64,000 bases of DNA from Delftia tsuruhatensis. GTDB taxonomy: Bacteria; Pseudomonadota; Gammaproteobacteria; Burkholderiales; Burkholderiaceae_C. This document shows, piece after piece, positions 24,751-33,913 of the stretch. Numbering within the stretch: position 1 is the stretch's first letter; every line of letters starts with the position of its first letter. Location: contig NZ_LR813084.1 in NCBI RefSeq assembly GCF_903815225.1, positions 2,088,501 through 2,152,500 of the forward strand. Direction: 5' to 3'. A program made the translations under genes and the position numbers. Under the pieces are notes generated by a model, which did no database searches, was not told where the DNA came from, and was given only the letters and a program-made list of their open reading frames with translations.

Positions 24751-25740
24751 CTACAGCGGACCCGGCACCTGCACCATGCGGTACAGCGACTGGCTGCCGC
24801 GTGCGGCCAGCACACCCAGCCGCGCCAGCGTGCGCGGGTCCAGTTCCAGCGTGATGGCGGCGCGCGCCAGTGCCGAGCGGATGCGGGGTCCGTCCTCGCC
24901 TTCATGGATGACGGGTGGGTAGAGGCTGGCGCCATCGGCGCCGATCACGCTGGCCACCAGGGGCGGGTGCGGCGGCTCGCCCCTGCGCAGCACCACGGCG
25001 ATGTCCCCGTTGTCCAGTCGCACGTAGGTGCCCGGCGGGCACAGGCCGACGGCGCGCACCAGGGCGAAACCGACTTCATCGGAGTAGCGCGGTTGCTGGG
25101 TCAGCATGCGCAGCGACTCTGCCGTGCTGCGGCCCTCGCGCGACTTGCGCGGGCTGATCAGGGCGGCATAGCGGTCCACGGTTCCCAGCACGCGCACCAG
25201 GCGCAGCACGGATGGCAGCGTCGCCAGCGGCTGCTGGGGGACGGCCTCGTGGTGGCGCGCCACCAGCTCCAGCCACAGCGCATCGTTGACGAACAGCCGG
25301 GCCAGCAGGGCCTGGCTTTGCAGCGGGTGGCGCTGGACGGCCTGCTGCTGCGCCGTCGTCAGCGGCTCGCGCTGCAGCGCCAGCTCGTCTTGCAGCGCAT
25401 TCATGCCGATGTTCATGGTCAGCGCCCCCCGCACCAGGGTCTGGTGCTCCGTGGCATCCAGCCGCAGCTCGCGCGCCAGTACGTGGCACAGGCAGGCGCA
25501 GACCAGGGCATGGGAGGCGCTGTAGCCCACGGTGGAGGAGCAGGCCCGCTGGAACATCAGGTACAGCGCCGCATCGCTGTCATGGGCGATCAGCTCCTGC
25601 AGCCAGTGGTCGATCTGCTGGAGCTTGACGAGAAAGCCCTGCACCTGGAGCGGCGCCGAAAGCAGCACGGACAGCGCGGCCTCCAGGTCGGACCACAGGC
25701 CCAGCAGGTCTTCGTAGGAGTCGTCGGGGCGTTGGCTCAT
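24751..25740 (-). CDS. Degenerate HD-GYP-like protein
   Basis: A 329-residue cytosolic protein resembling HD-GYP phosphohydrolases (cyclic-di-GMP phosphodiesterases) but lacking key residues. Recognisable are the first helix SASHALVCACLCHVLA (H77), LTTAQQQAVQRHPLQSQALL (H138), ARHHEAVP (~162-169) and VLGTVDRYAAL. The HD dyad position reads TMNIGM (M109, N110), and the GYP motif after HHE is missing. Metal binding is therefore doubtful; a c-di-GMP sensor or scaffold is an alternative. The C-terminal ~90 residues (PPGTYVRLDNGDIAVVLRRG) look like a small beta domain often attached to HD-GYP proteins. Confidence 0.7.
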   Translation of the reverse strand: MSQRPDDSYEDLLGLWSDLEAALSVLLSAPLQVQGFLVKLQQIDHWLQELIAHDSDAALYLMFQRACSSTVGYSASHALVCACLCHVLARELRLDATEHQTLVRGALTMNIGMNALQDELALQREPLTTAQQQAVQRHPLQSQALLARLFVNDALWLELVARHHEAVPQQPLATLPSVLRLVRVLGTVDRYAALISPRKSREGRSTAESLRMLTQQPRYSDEVGFALVRAVGLCPPGTYVRLDNGDIAVVLRRGEPPHPPLVASVIGADGASLYPPVIHEGEDGPRIRSALARAAITLELDPRTLARLGVLAARGSQSLYRMVQVPGPL

Positions 25741-25780
25741 CGGTGGGGGAACAGGGCCGCAGGGGCGCGCACAGGCCGCA

Positions 25781-26446
25781 TCAGCGCCGCTCCAGCACCA
25801 TCTCGCTGCCCTGGCGGGTCATCTGGAAGTGCGCGAGAAAGCTGTTGCCCAGCAGCACATAGGGCATGGCAAGAGGAGCGACCACGGCATCCACGCCAAA
25901 GACCTCGACATCGCCCACGCGCACCGAGTCCAGCCGCAGGCGCCAGCCCTGGGCGTCGCCGTTGGCGGTGCGCATCACCACGGGTTGGCCCTGGAGAAAG
26001 GGCAGGCCCATGCGTTCGGCGTCGGAGCGGCCTATGGCGACCGAACTGGCGCCCGTGTCCACCATGTAGACCATGGTCTTGCCATTGATCTGGCCGCGTT
26101 CGATGAAGTGGCCCCGGCTGTCGGCCTTGAGCACCACGCGCCGCCCGAGCGCGGGATCGCCCGCTGCCGCGCCCCGGCCGCCCAGGTTGATGGGCGCTTC
26201 GCCCAGGCGCAATGTCTGGCGGCGGCCCTTGATTTCCACCTCGGCCGTGTCGCCTGCCACCCGCAGCACGCGCACGTCCTGCAGGCTGTCGCCAGCCGCC
26301 AGCGCGCGCGGCGCTCCACCGTCGATGACCAGCAAGGCCTTGCTGCCCAGCACGCCGCTGAGCGCCACGGACTGCGCTGTCGCCAGCGGCGGAAGCAGAG
26401 CGGCCACGCCTGCCAGGCTCAGAATTAGGGCACGCAGGTGGCGCAT
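25781..26446 (-). CDS. Retropepsin-like aspartic protease, exported
   Basis: A 221-residue protein with a signal peptide (MRHLRALILSLAGVAALLPP, cleavage near ATAQS). Residues ~115-215 form a clan AA (TIGR02281-type) aspartic protease domain: the active-site motif is VDTGASSVAIG (D130-T-G) and the conserved end is VLLGNSFLAHFQM. One domain is present, so it would act as a homodimer, as in retroviral proteases. The N-terminal ~90 residues are a separate beta-rich region. Located in the periplasm; natural substrate unknown. Confidence 0.85.
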   Translation of the reverse strand: MRHLRALILSLAGVAALLPPLATAQSVALSGVLGSKALLVIDGGAPRALAAGDSLQDVRVLRVAGDTAEVEIKGRRQTLRLGEAPINLGGRGAAAGDPALGRRVVLKADSRGHFIERGQINGKTMVYMVDTGASSVAIGRSDAERMGLPFLQGQPVVMRTANGDAQGWRLRLDSVRVGDVEVFGVDAVVAPLAMPYVLLGNSFLAHFQMTRQGSEMVLERR

Positions 26447-26479
26447 GGGGCTTGTGGTGGAAGGACGGATGTCGGGCGA

Positions 26480-26965
26480 TCAGTCGCGAAAGTTGTTGAA
26501 CGACAGCGGGTGGTCGGCCAGGTCCTTGCGGATCAGGGCCATCGCCGCCTGCAGGTCGTCGCGCTTGGCACCCGTGACGCGCACACTGTCGCCCTGGATG
26601 GCGGCCTGCACCTTGAGCTTGCTGTCCTTGATCAGCTTTTGCAGCTTCTTGGCCAGTTCCGCCTCGATGCCGTTCTTGACCTTGATGGTCTGCTTGAGCT
26701 TGTCGCCGCCGATCTTCTGGGCCTTCTGGATGTCCAGGAAGCGCACGTCCACGCTGCGCTTGGTCAGCTTGTTGCGCAGGATGTCCTCGACCTGCTGCAG
26801 CTGGAAGTCGGCATCGCCGAACAGCGTGATTTCCTTGTCCTTGAGTTCGATGGCGGCCGAGGTGCCCTTGAAGTCGAAGCGGGTGCCGATTTCCTTGGCG
26901 GTGTTCTCCACGGCGTTCTTCACTTCGACGAAGTCGGCTTCGCACACGGTGTCAAAAGAAGGCAT
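26480..26965 (-). CDS. yajQ: YajQ family nucleotide-binding protein
   Basis: A 161-residue YajQ/DUF520 protein. The start [20 protein letters not shown] and the end [13 protein letters not shown] are diagnostic, with [20 protein letters not shown] and [12 protein letters not shown] between. It has two RNP-like ferredoxin folds. Relatives bind cyclic-di-GMP and act with transcription factors in Xanthomonas and Pseudomonas; whether that holds here is not shown. ATG at 26965 is chosen over the longer frame because the family begins there. Divergent from murB. Confidence 0.95.
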   Translation of the reverse strand: MPSFDTVCEADFVEVKNAVENTAKEIGTRFDFKGTSAAIELKDKEITLFGDADFQLQQVEDILRNKLTKRSVDVRFLDIQKAQKIGGDKLKQTIKVKNGIEAELAKKLQKLIKDSKLKVQAAIQGDSVRVTGAKRDDLQAAMALIRKDLADHPLSFNNFRD

Positions 26966-27069
26966 GGCAAATATTTCCTGTAAATGTTCTGAAAAAGTAT
27001 CGCAGCGCTGGACCGGGCGATGCGGGCACGGTGCCGGAGGCGTGGTGACGCGGTGCGACAATCCGGCTG

Positions 27070-28170
27070 ATGTTAGTCGAGAAAAATGTTCCGCTGCAGC
27101 ATTGCAACAGCTTCGGCATCGCCGCCCGCGCCCACACCCTGGTGCGTGTGCGCAGCGACGAGGATGTGCGCCATTTCCTGGCCGATCCGCTGTGGGGCCG
27201 CCAGCCCGTGTTCGTGCTGGGCGGCGGCAGCAACGTGGTGATCACGGGCGATGTCGATCCCGTGGTCCTCAAGATGGAGATAGCGGGCATGCGCCTGCTG
27301 CGCGAAACCGATCGCCACTGGATCGTCGAGGCCGGTGCCGGAGAGCGCTGGCACGACCTGGTGGCCTGGACGCTGGCCCAGGGCTATGCGGGCCTGGAGA
27401 ACATGGCGTTGATCCCCGGCACCGTGGGTGCGGCGCCCGTGCAGAACATCGGCGCCTACGGACTGGAGTTGCAGGACCGCTTCGAATCGCTGGACGCCAT
27501 GGACCTGGCCACGGGCGAGTCCTTCACGCTGGATTCCGCGCAATGCGCCTTCGGCTACCGCGACTCGGTGTTCAAGCATGCGCCCGCAGAGCCCACCCCC
27601 GTGGCGCGGGCACGCATGCAGGGCCTGCCGCCGCGTGGCATGGGACTGAAGGGCCGTGCGGTGATCACGCGCGTGCGCCTGGCCCTGCCCAAGGAGTGGC
27701 GGCCCGATCTCGGCTACCTGGACTTGCAGCGCCGCCAGGCCGAGGCCGGCGTCGCCGAGCCCACGGCGCGCCAGATCTTCGACTGGGTCTGCGAGATCCG
27801 CCGGGCCAAGCTGCCCGATCCGCAGCAGATCGGCAATGCCGGCAGTTTCTTCAAGAACCCCACCGTGACGCCGGAGCAGTGCGCCGACATCATCGCGCGC
27901 GAGCCCAAGATCGTGCATTACCCCATGGACGACGGCTCCATCAAGCTGGCTGCCGGCTGGCTGATCGACGCCTGTGGCTGGAAGGGCAAGTCCATGGGCC
28001 GCGCCGGCGTGTACGACAAGCAGGCCCTGGTGCTGGTCAACCGGGGTGATCGCCACAGCGTCGATGGCAGCGTCACGGGTGGCGAGGTCATGACGCTGGC
28101 CGGCGCCATACAGACCAGCGTCTACGAGCGCTTCGGCATCCGCCTGGAGCCCGAGCCCGTGGTGGTCTGA
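27070..28170 (+). CDS. murB: UDP-N-acetylenolpyruvoylglucosamine reductase
   Basis: Reduces the enolpyruvyl group of UDP-GlcNAc-enolpyruvate to UDP-MurNAc with NADPH and FAD, an early cytosolic step of peptidoglycan synthesis. The 366-residue protein is the type I (E. coli-like) form. Motifs: [14 protein letters not shown] (FAD), [20 protein letters not shown] and [13 protein letters not shown], the serine acid in [10 protein letters not shown], and the terminal glutamate in RLEPEPVVV. The ATG lies just behind GACAATCC, a promoter-like box, implying a short leader. Confidence 0.96.
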   Translation: MLVEKNVPLQHCNSFGIAARAHTLVRVRSDEDVRHFLADPLWGRQPVFVLGGGSNVVITGDVDPVVLKMEIAGMRLLRETDRHWIVEAGAGERWHDLVAWTLAQGYAGLENMALIPGTVGAAPVQNIGAYGLELQDRFESLDAMDLATGESFTLDSAQCAFGYRDSVFKHAPAEPTPVARARMQGLPPRGMGLKGRAVITRVRLALPKEWRPDLGYLDLQRRQAEAGVAEPTARQIFDWVCEIRRAKLPDPQQIGNAGSFFKNPTVTPEQCADIIAREPKIVHYPMDDGSIKLAAGWLIDACGWKGKSMGRAGVYDKQALVLVNRGDRHSVDGSVTGGEVMTLAGAIQTSVYERFGIRLEPEPVVV

Positions 28171-28190
28171 GCCATTGCCGCCTGGAAAAG

Positions 28191-28227
28191 CGAAGGCCCG
28201 CGTGCAATGCCTGCGCGCGGGCCTTCG
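28191..28227. terminator. Hairpin terminator between murB and the SPW gene
   Basis: CGAAGGCCCGCG and its exact complement at 28216-28227 form a 12-bp stem with a 13-base loop, followed by CGGTTT. It lies between convergent genes and may serve both. Confidence 0.7.
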
Positions 28228-28239
28228 CGGTTTACCGCA

Positions 28240-28602
28240 TCAGTGGGCGGAGCGGCTGCGCCAGCTCATGTAGTCCTTGTCGGTGATCAGCACCCACAGT
28301 GCGAGTCCCAGCACCACGATGCCCGACACCACGGCATTGCGCATGGCGTCCATCTGGCCGGAAAAACCCAGTACCCAGGGGGAGATGACCATCCACAGTC
28401 CCAGCAGGCCTTCGGTCCATTCCTCCCATGCCCGTGGCATGAAGATGGCCCCCAGCGCCGCCGCGATCAGCGCCAGGCCGATGACCACGCCGTTGGTCGT
28501 GGGCGTCATCTGGTCCTGGAATCCCAGTATCCAGGGCGAGACGGCCAACCAGACTCCCAGCAGGACGTTGAGCGGGTCCTGCCAATGCTTCATGTATTTC
28601 AT
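28240..28602 (-). CDS. SPW repeat membrane protein
   Basis: A 120-residue inner-membrane protein with four helices arranged as two SPW repeats: LAVSPWILGF (~22) and MVISPWVLGF (~75), the defining Ser-Pro-Trp motif of the family. Each repeat pairs one SPW helix with one plain helix. GGAGG before ATG 28602 (MKYMKHWQD) fixes the start; the longer frame has no ribosome-binding site. Function unknown. The gene is alone, convergent with murB. Confidence 0.85.
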   Translation of the reverse strand: MKYMKHWQDPLNVLLGVWLAVSPWILGFQDQMTPTTNGVVIGLALIAAALGAIFMPRAWEEWTEGLLGLWMVISPWVLGFSGQMDAMRNAVVSGIVVLGLALWVLITDKDYMSWRSRSAH

Positions 28603-28730
28603 GGCTGCACCTCCTGCCGCCACGGACAAGGGGGGCGGCAGCAGGTTGGATTGCGAACGCCGTTTCACAGTTCCATCAATGATTTATGGAAAGTGTGCGC
28701 TCGCAATTGATGGGCCTGATCACCAGGGGG

Positions 28731-29600
28731 TCACCAGGGCATTTCGCCCTTGTTGACCTTGGCACCGATGTCCAGCGACAGCGCCATGCCGGCCTGCGGG
28801 TAGGCCTGCTTCATGGCTTCGATCAGCTCGCCGCTGTTGCGGGCCGAGGCGGCGGCCGCATCAAAGCGCTGCAGGTAGCTCCGGGTATAGGCGATGGCGC
28901 TGGCATCCATGGCCGTGCCGGCCTGCATGTGGCCCGGAACGACGACGGAGGGCTTGAGGGCCTGCATCTCGTCGAGCTGGGCCAGCCAGGCCTGGCGCTC
29001 GGCCGGCTTTTGGGTATCAGCCGTCCAGACGTGGAGGTTGCCGAACACGCCCACGTTGCCCACGATGGCCCGCAGCGAAGGCACCCAGACGTATGGGCGG
29101 TGCGCCAGCGCTCCAGTGGTGCCGCGCAGTTCCAGCGTCTGGCCGTCCACGGTCAGGGTGCTGGCGGTCAGCGGCTCGGGCAGCACGGGGTGGCTGGGCG
29201 CGTTGGCGCCCATCTTGGGGCCCCAGAAGGCCAGCTTGCCTTGCAGCTTGGCCTCGATCTTTTCGCGCACGGCAGGCGTGGCCACGACCTTGGCCTGCGG
29301 GAAAAGGTTCTTGAGCACTTCGGCGCCGAAGTAGTAGTCGGGATCGGCATTGCTCACGAGGATGGTGGTCAACTGCTTGCCGCTGTCGAGTACGTTGGCG
29401 GCGATGCGCAGGCCGTCGGCGCGCGTGAAGCCGGTGTCCACGACCACCGCCTCCCTGGGGCCGGTGATCAGCGTGGAGGTCACGGCGAAGCTGTGCTCGT
29501 CGGCCTGGTAGACCTTCATCTGCAGCGGCGCGGCCGTTTGCGCCTGGGACAGTCCGGCCGACAGGGCCAGGGTGAGCGAAAGCAGGGTGGTACGAAGCAT
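28731..29600 (-). CDS. MBL-fold hydrolase-like protein with altered metal site, exported
   Basis: A 289-residue protein with a signal peptide (ends near GLSQA-QT) and metallo-beta-lactamase fold features: VVVDTGFTRADGLRIAAN, then the metal-site strand, then VVVPGHMQAG. The canonical T-H-x-H-x-D-H-x-x-G motif reads S-N-A-D-P-D-Y-Y-F-G (83-92), so all three histidines are replaced and only the aspartate (D88) remains. Periplasmic; possibly catalytically altered or a non-enzymatic binder. The start at 29600 is set by the signal peptide. Divergent from a LysR gene that probably controls it. Confidence 0.8.
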   Translation of the reverse strand: MLRTTLLSLTLALSAGLSQAQTAAPLQMKVYQADEHSFAVTSTLITGPREAVVVDTGFTRADGLRIAANVLDSGKQLTTILVSNADPDYYFGAEVLKNLFPQAKVVATPAVREKIEAKLQGKLAFWGPKMGANAPSHPVLPEPLTASTLTVDGQTLELRGTTGALAHRPYVWVPSLRAIVGNVGVFGNLHVWTADTQKPAERQAWLAQLDEMQALKPSVVVPGHMQAGTAMDASAIAYTRSYLQRFDAAAASARNSGELIEAMKQAYPQAGMALSLDIGAKVNKGEMPW

Positions 29601-29666
29601 GTCGGTTTCCTTGGAATGAAGAAGGTGGCGGCGCCGTGCCGCCATGTCCCGTACTTTAGTTTTTGA

Positions 29667-29722
29667 AATCGAGCAGATAAACCGCAGAATATGCGCTTGT
29701 TTGTTGCATGAATCGAGCAGAT
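29667..29722. repeat. 12-bp direct repeat in the MBL/LysR divergent promoter
   Basis: AATCGAGCAGAT occurs exactly at 29667-29678 and 29711-29722, 44 bp (about four turns) apart. The second copy ends two bases before the lysR ATG. A LysR-type tetramer binding two spaced sites would fit; regulator assignment is inference. Confidence 0.5.
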
Positions 29723-29724
29723 CA

Positions 29725-30624
29725 ATGGACCGACTCTTTGCGATGCAGGTGTTTGCCACGGTGGCCGAGTGCGGCAGCTTCACGGCGGCGGCCGAGCGCC
29801 TGGATCTGTCGCGGGCCATGGCCACGCGCCATGTCGAATCGCTGGAGCAGTGGCTGGGTGCACGCCTGTTGCACCGCACCACGCGCCGTGTTTCCCTGAC
29901 GGACGCCGGTGCGCAATGCCTGCGCTACAGCCAGCAGATGCTGGCCCTGGCCGACGAGGTGCAAGGCGAGATGCGCCCCGGCGGCAACCAGCTGCGCGGC
30001 CTGCTGCGCGTGACCTGCAGCATGTCCTTCGGCCATGCGCAGATGGCACCGGCCATCGCGCAGTTCATGCGGCTGCACCCCCACCTGAAGATCGACCTGC
30101 TGGTGGATGACGGGGCGCTGGACCTGGTGGAGCAGCGCATCGACCTGGCCATCCGCATCAGTGCCGACCCTGGCGCCGCGCTGATCGGCCGAGCGCTGGC
30201 CGTGTGCGAATCCGTGCTGGTGGCCTCGCCTGCCTACCTGGACGGCGCGGGGCGCCCCACGGCGCCGGCCCAGTTGCAGGCGCACCGCTGCCTGGGCCAC
30301 ATGCGCGTGGGCCGCAATGTCTGGCACCTGACAAGGCTCGAGGATGAAAGCGATGAGCAGCGGATCGCCGTCACGACCTGGTTCAACGCCAACGAGGCCA
30401 CGGTGCTGGCCGCCGCGGCCGTGGAGGGCGCGGGCATCGCCATGCAGCCCACCTACCTGGTGCAGCCGCTGCTGGCGTCGGGGGCCCTGGAGCAGGTGCT
30501 GCCGGCCTGGCGTCCGCAGCCGCTGGATGTGTATGCGCTGTACAGTTCGCGCCGCCACCTGCCCGAGGCCGTTCGCGCGCTGCTGGACTTCCTTGCGCAG
30601 CGCTTCGAGGGCGCGCGCTGGTAG
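29725..30624 (+). CDS. LysR-family transcriptional regulator
   Basis: A 299-residue LysR regulator of the CrgA/DmlR-like branch. HTH: MDRLFAMQVFATVAECGSFT then AAAERLDLSRAMATRHVESL, then LLHRTTRRVSLTDAG. The effector domain (~90-295) includes IDLAIRISADPGAALIGRAL, typical of this branch. ATG 29725 begins the family domain; the frame extends upstream to 29644 but crosses the promoter repeats. It is divergent from the MBL-fold gene across a 124-base gap, the usual LysR-target layout. Confidence 0.9.
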   Translation: MDRLFAMQVFATVAECGSFTAAAERLDLSRAMATRHVESLEQWLGARLLHRTTRRVSLTDAGAQCLRYSQQMLALADEVQGEMRPGGNQLRGLLRVTCSMSFGHAQMAPAIAQFMRLHPHLKIDLLVDDGALDLVEQRIDLAIRISADPGAALIGRALAVCESVLVASPAYLDGAGRPTAPAQLQAHRCLGHMRVGRNVWHLTRLEDESDEQRIAVTTWFNANEATVLAAAAVEGAGIAMQPTYLVQPLLASGALEQVLPAWRPQPLDVYALYSSRRHLPEAVRALLDFLAQRFEGARW

Positions 30625-30644
30625 GCAAAGCGTGGTACAGGCAT

Positions 30645-30668
30645 AAAAAAGCCGCCTTGCGGCGGCTT
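30645..30668. terminator. Rho-independent terminator of argG
   Basis: GCCGCC-TTGC-GGCGGC with a run of six A before it on the plus strand, which reads as a T tract for minus-strand argG. It may also stop the convergent lysR transcript. Confidence 0.8.
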
Positions 30669-30699
30669 GCGGCCTGAGCGGCGCAGCCGCTCGAGGGTG

Positions 30700-32046
<1,347 letters not shown>

Positions 32047-32144
32047 TTAAGAACGATGGCTGCGGGCGCGCTGGGCGCGGCTGCCGGAAAACTGGGAGGG
32101 CGCCGCAGCGCCGTCAGGTCGGATGCGAGGGGCTGCCCGGCCGC

Positions 32145-32462
32145 TCAGGCGTAGTGGCAGATGTAGTGGTAGGACTCGGTCACGCGGATGTCGAACTTGG
32201 AGTTCGCAGGCACCTGGAAGGACTCGCCGGCCTTGGAGGTCAGCCACTGGTCCGTGCCGTCGAGCTTGTATTCGCACGAGCCGGCCACGCATTCCATGAT
32301 CTCGGCGGCGGCCGTGCCGAACGTCAGCTGGCTGGGCAGCACCACGCCTGCCGACTTCTTCGTGCCATCGGCCAGCGTGAAGCCGTGGCTGATGCATTTG
32401 CCGTCGAAATAGACATTGGCCTTGGTGGTCAGGGTGACGCCGGAGATGGTTTCGGTGGTCAT
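32145..32462 (-). CDS. ppnP: Pyrimidine/purine nucleoside phosphorylase PpnP
   Basis: A 105-residue single-cupin protein of the DUF1255/PpnP family, which phosphorolyses a wide range of nucleosides to base and ribose-1-phosphate. Family hallmarks are ANVYFDGKCISHGF, GVVLPSQLTFGTAAAEIMEC, GESFQVPANSKFDIRV and the ending YHYICHYA. Length is as expected. It lies just upstream of argG on the same strand; a shared transcript is possible but functionally unrelated. Confidence 0.93.
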   Translation of the reverse strand: MTTETISGVTLTTKANVYFDGKCISHGFTLADGTKKSAGVVLPSQLTFGTAAAEIMECVAGSCEYKLDGTDQWLTSKAGESFQVPANSKFDIRVTESYHYICHYA

Positions 32463-32545
32463 GGAGGCTGGGCTGAGGTTGGACTAAACCATCCATTTTA
32501 GGGCAGCACCCGGCCGATGCCCGTACGTGCTGGCCGCCGCCATGC

Positions 32546-32569
32546 AAAAAGCCCCTTGGCGGGGCTTTT
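32546..32569 (-). terminator. Terminator of the glycine-zipper gene
   Basis: AAAAAGCCCC-TTGGC-GGGGCTTTT. On the minus strand the stem is followed by five T, placed 21 bases beyond the stop of the gene at 32590. Confidence 0.8.
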
Positions 32570-32589
32570 CGGGCAGGCACATGGCTGGC

Positions 32590-33330
32590 TCAACGGCGCC
32601 AGCCGTGACGGTAGTGGCCGCCGCGCCAGCCGTGATAGCTGGGGCGCGAGGCGTAGTAGACGCCAGCGGCCAGAGCCGCCCCAATGACCACGGGAGCCAC
32701 ATAGTCGGCCCCCGAGTACACCGGCTGGGGCGGGGGAGCGTAGTAGCCGCCGCCATCGTAATAGTTGTTCTGGTAGACCACGGGCGGCGCCACGGGCGTG
32801 GTCGCGTAGGCGGCCTGCGGCGGCTGGGTACTGCTGTAGTAGCCGTTGCTGCCGTAGGCGCCGCTGTTGGCCGCAGGCTGCACGCTCAGCGCGATCCAGT
32901 CGCCGGGAGGCGTGGCGGTTCGCGTGGTGTAGTTGCGGCCCGCATACTCATAGACCACGTCGTAGGCCACGGCGCGGTTCTGGTAGAAGGTCTGCGTCGT
33001 GCAGTTGCGCACGGTCTGGTACTGGGGTTGACCGGAGGCTTCGGCCGAGTTGCCCAGCATGGCGCCGCCGATCACGCCGGCCGCCGTGGCTGCCGCGCGG
33101 CCACCGCCATGGCCGATGGCGTTGCCAACCACGCCACCCGCCAGTGCGCCCAGCACGGCGCCCGCGCCCGAGGTGCGCTGGCCGGTGTAGACGTTCTCAT
33201 CGCGGCAGACCTGCTGGGGCACGGCCACCTGCTGGGTCACCGGGGTCACGGACAGCACCCGGCCTTGCTCCTGGGCCAGGGCCACGGTGGCAGTGGTGGC
33301 CGCCAGCGTCAAAAGAACCAGGGATTTCAT
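32590..33330 (-). CDS. Glycine-zipper 2TM envelope protein
   Basis: A 246-residue exported protein: signal peptide MKSLVLLTLAATTATVALAQ, then a glycine-zipper domain (AGAVLGALAGGVVGNAIGHG followed by GVIGGAMLGN, ~55-95) like that of SlyB/RcnB-type 17-kDa surface antigens. A Tyr/Pro/Gln-rich region follows (~165-215) and a basic His/Arg/Trp tail HGWRGGHYRHGWRR. Two cysteines (CRDENVY and NCTTQTF) could pair. ATG 33330 starts the signal peptide. Probably an outer-membrane-associated stability protein; no specific role can be given. Confidence 0.8.
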   Translation of the reverse strand: MKSLVLLTLAATTATVALAQEQGRVLSVTPVTQQVAVPQQVCRDENVYTGQRTSGAGAVLGALAGGVVGNAIGHGGGRAAATAAGVIGGAMLGNSAEASGQPQYQTVRNCTTQTFYQNRAVAYDVVYEYAGRNYTTRTATPPGDWIALSVQPAANSGAYGSNGYYSSTQPPQAAYATTPVAPPVVYQNNYYDGGGYYAPPPQPVYSGADYVAPVVIGAALAAGVYYASRPSYHGWRGGHYRHGWRR

Positions 33331-33457
33331 GATTGCACTCCTGTTGCTCGCGCAGTACTTCCTGCCGAGCCTGGTGCCAGTGTATTCCTCGGCCGGGAAA
33401 AGCACTTTGCGGCGGCGTAAATCCGCGTAAGAAGCTGTTCCATGGCAGCCCGGGGTG

Positions 33458-33835
33458 TCAGTGCTTGCACGCCTGCGCGTACTCGGCCCAGGCGTCGGCG
33501 GAAAAGCCCACGGTGATGCGGCCGTGGGGCCATTCCACGACGGGGCGCTTGATCACGCTGGACTGCTGCTGCATCAACGTGGCGGCGCCTGTCGCGTCCT
33601 GGGCGCCGGCCTGGGTGTCGGCGTCGAGCTTGCGCCAGGTCGTGCCCTGGCGGTTGAGCAGCTTTTCCCAGCCGACGGCCTGCATCCAGGCGGGCAGCCT
33701 CTCGGCCGGCACGCCCTGCTTCTTGAAATCATGGAATTCGTGTGCGATGCCCCGGCCGGTGAGCCAGGCACGGGCTTTCTTGACCGTGTCGCAGTTGGGA
33801 ATGCCGTAGACGATGGGGATGGCGGCAATTGTCAT
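33458..33835 (-). CDS. ArsC/Spx-family protein, YffB-like
   Basis: A 125-residue thioredoxin-fold protein of the ArsC/Spx superfamily. It begins IPIVYGIPNCDTVKKARAWL with a single active-site cysteine (no CxxC), followed by EFHDFKKQGVP, and ends SSVIKRPVVEW with GRITVGFSADAW, matching YffB rather than true arsenate reductases. YffB-type proteins have been linked to glutathione-dependent thiol reduction, but the substrate is unclear. It is divergent from folC with 78 bases between starts. Confidence 0.85.
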   Translation of the reverse strand: MTIAAIPIVYGIPNCDTVKKARAWLTGRGIAHEFHDFKKQGVPAERLPAWMQAVGWEKLLNRQGTTWRKLDADTQAGAQDATGAATLMQQQSSVIKRPVVEWPHGRITVGFSADAWAEYAQACKH

Positions 33836-33913
33836 AAATGCTTGCAGTTGAGGGGGTGGGGGATGGCGGCGGGACCGCAAGGGCACTGGCCCTGGGTAAC
33901 AATAGCGCGCAGT

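Noticed and set aside
28603..28668. A longer start for the SPW repeat gene
   Set aside because: The extra 22 residues are low-complexity and lack a ribosome-binding site, whereas GGAGG precedes the ATG at 28602.
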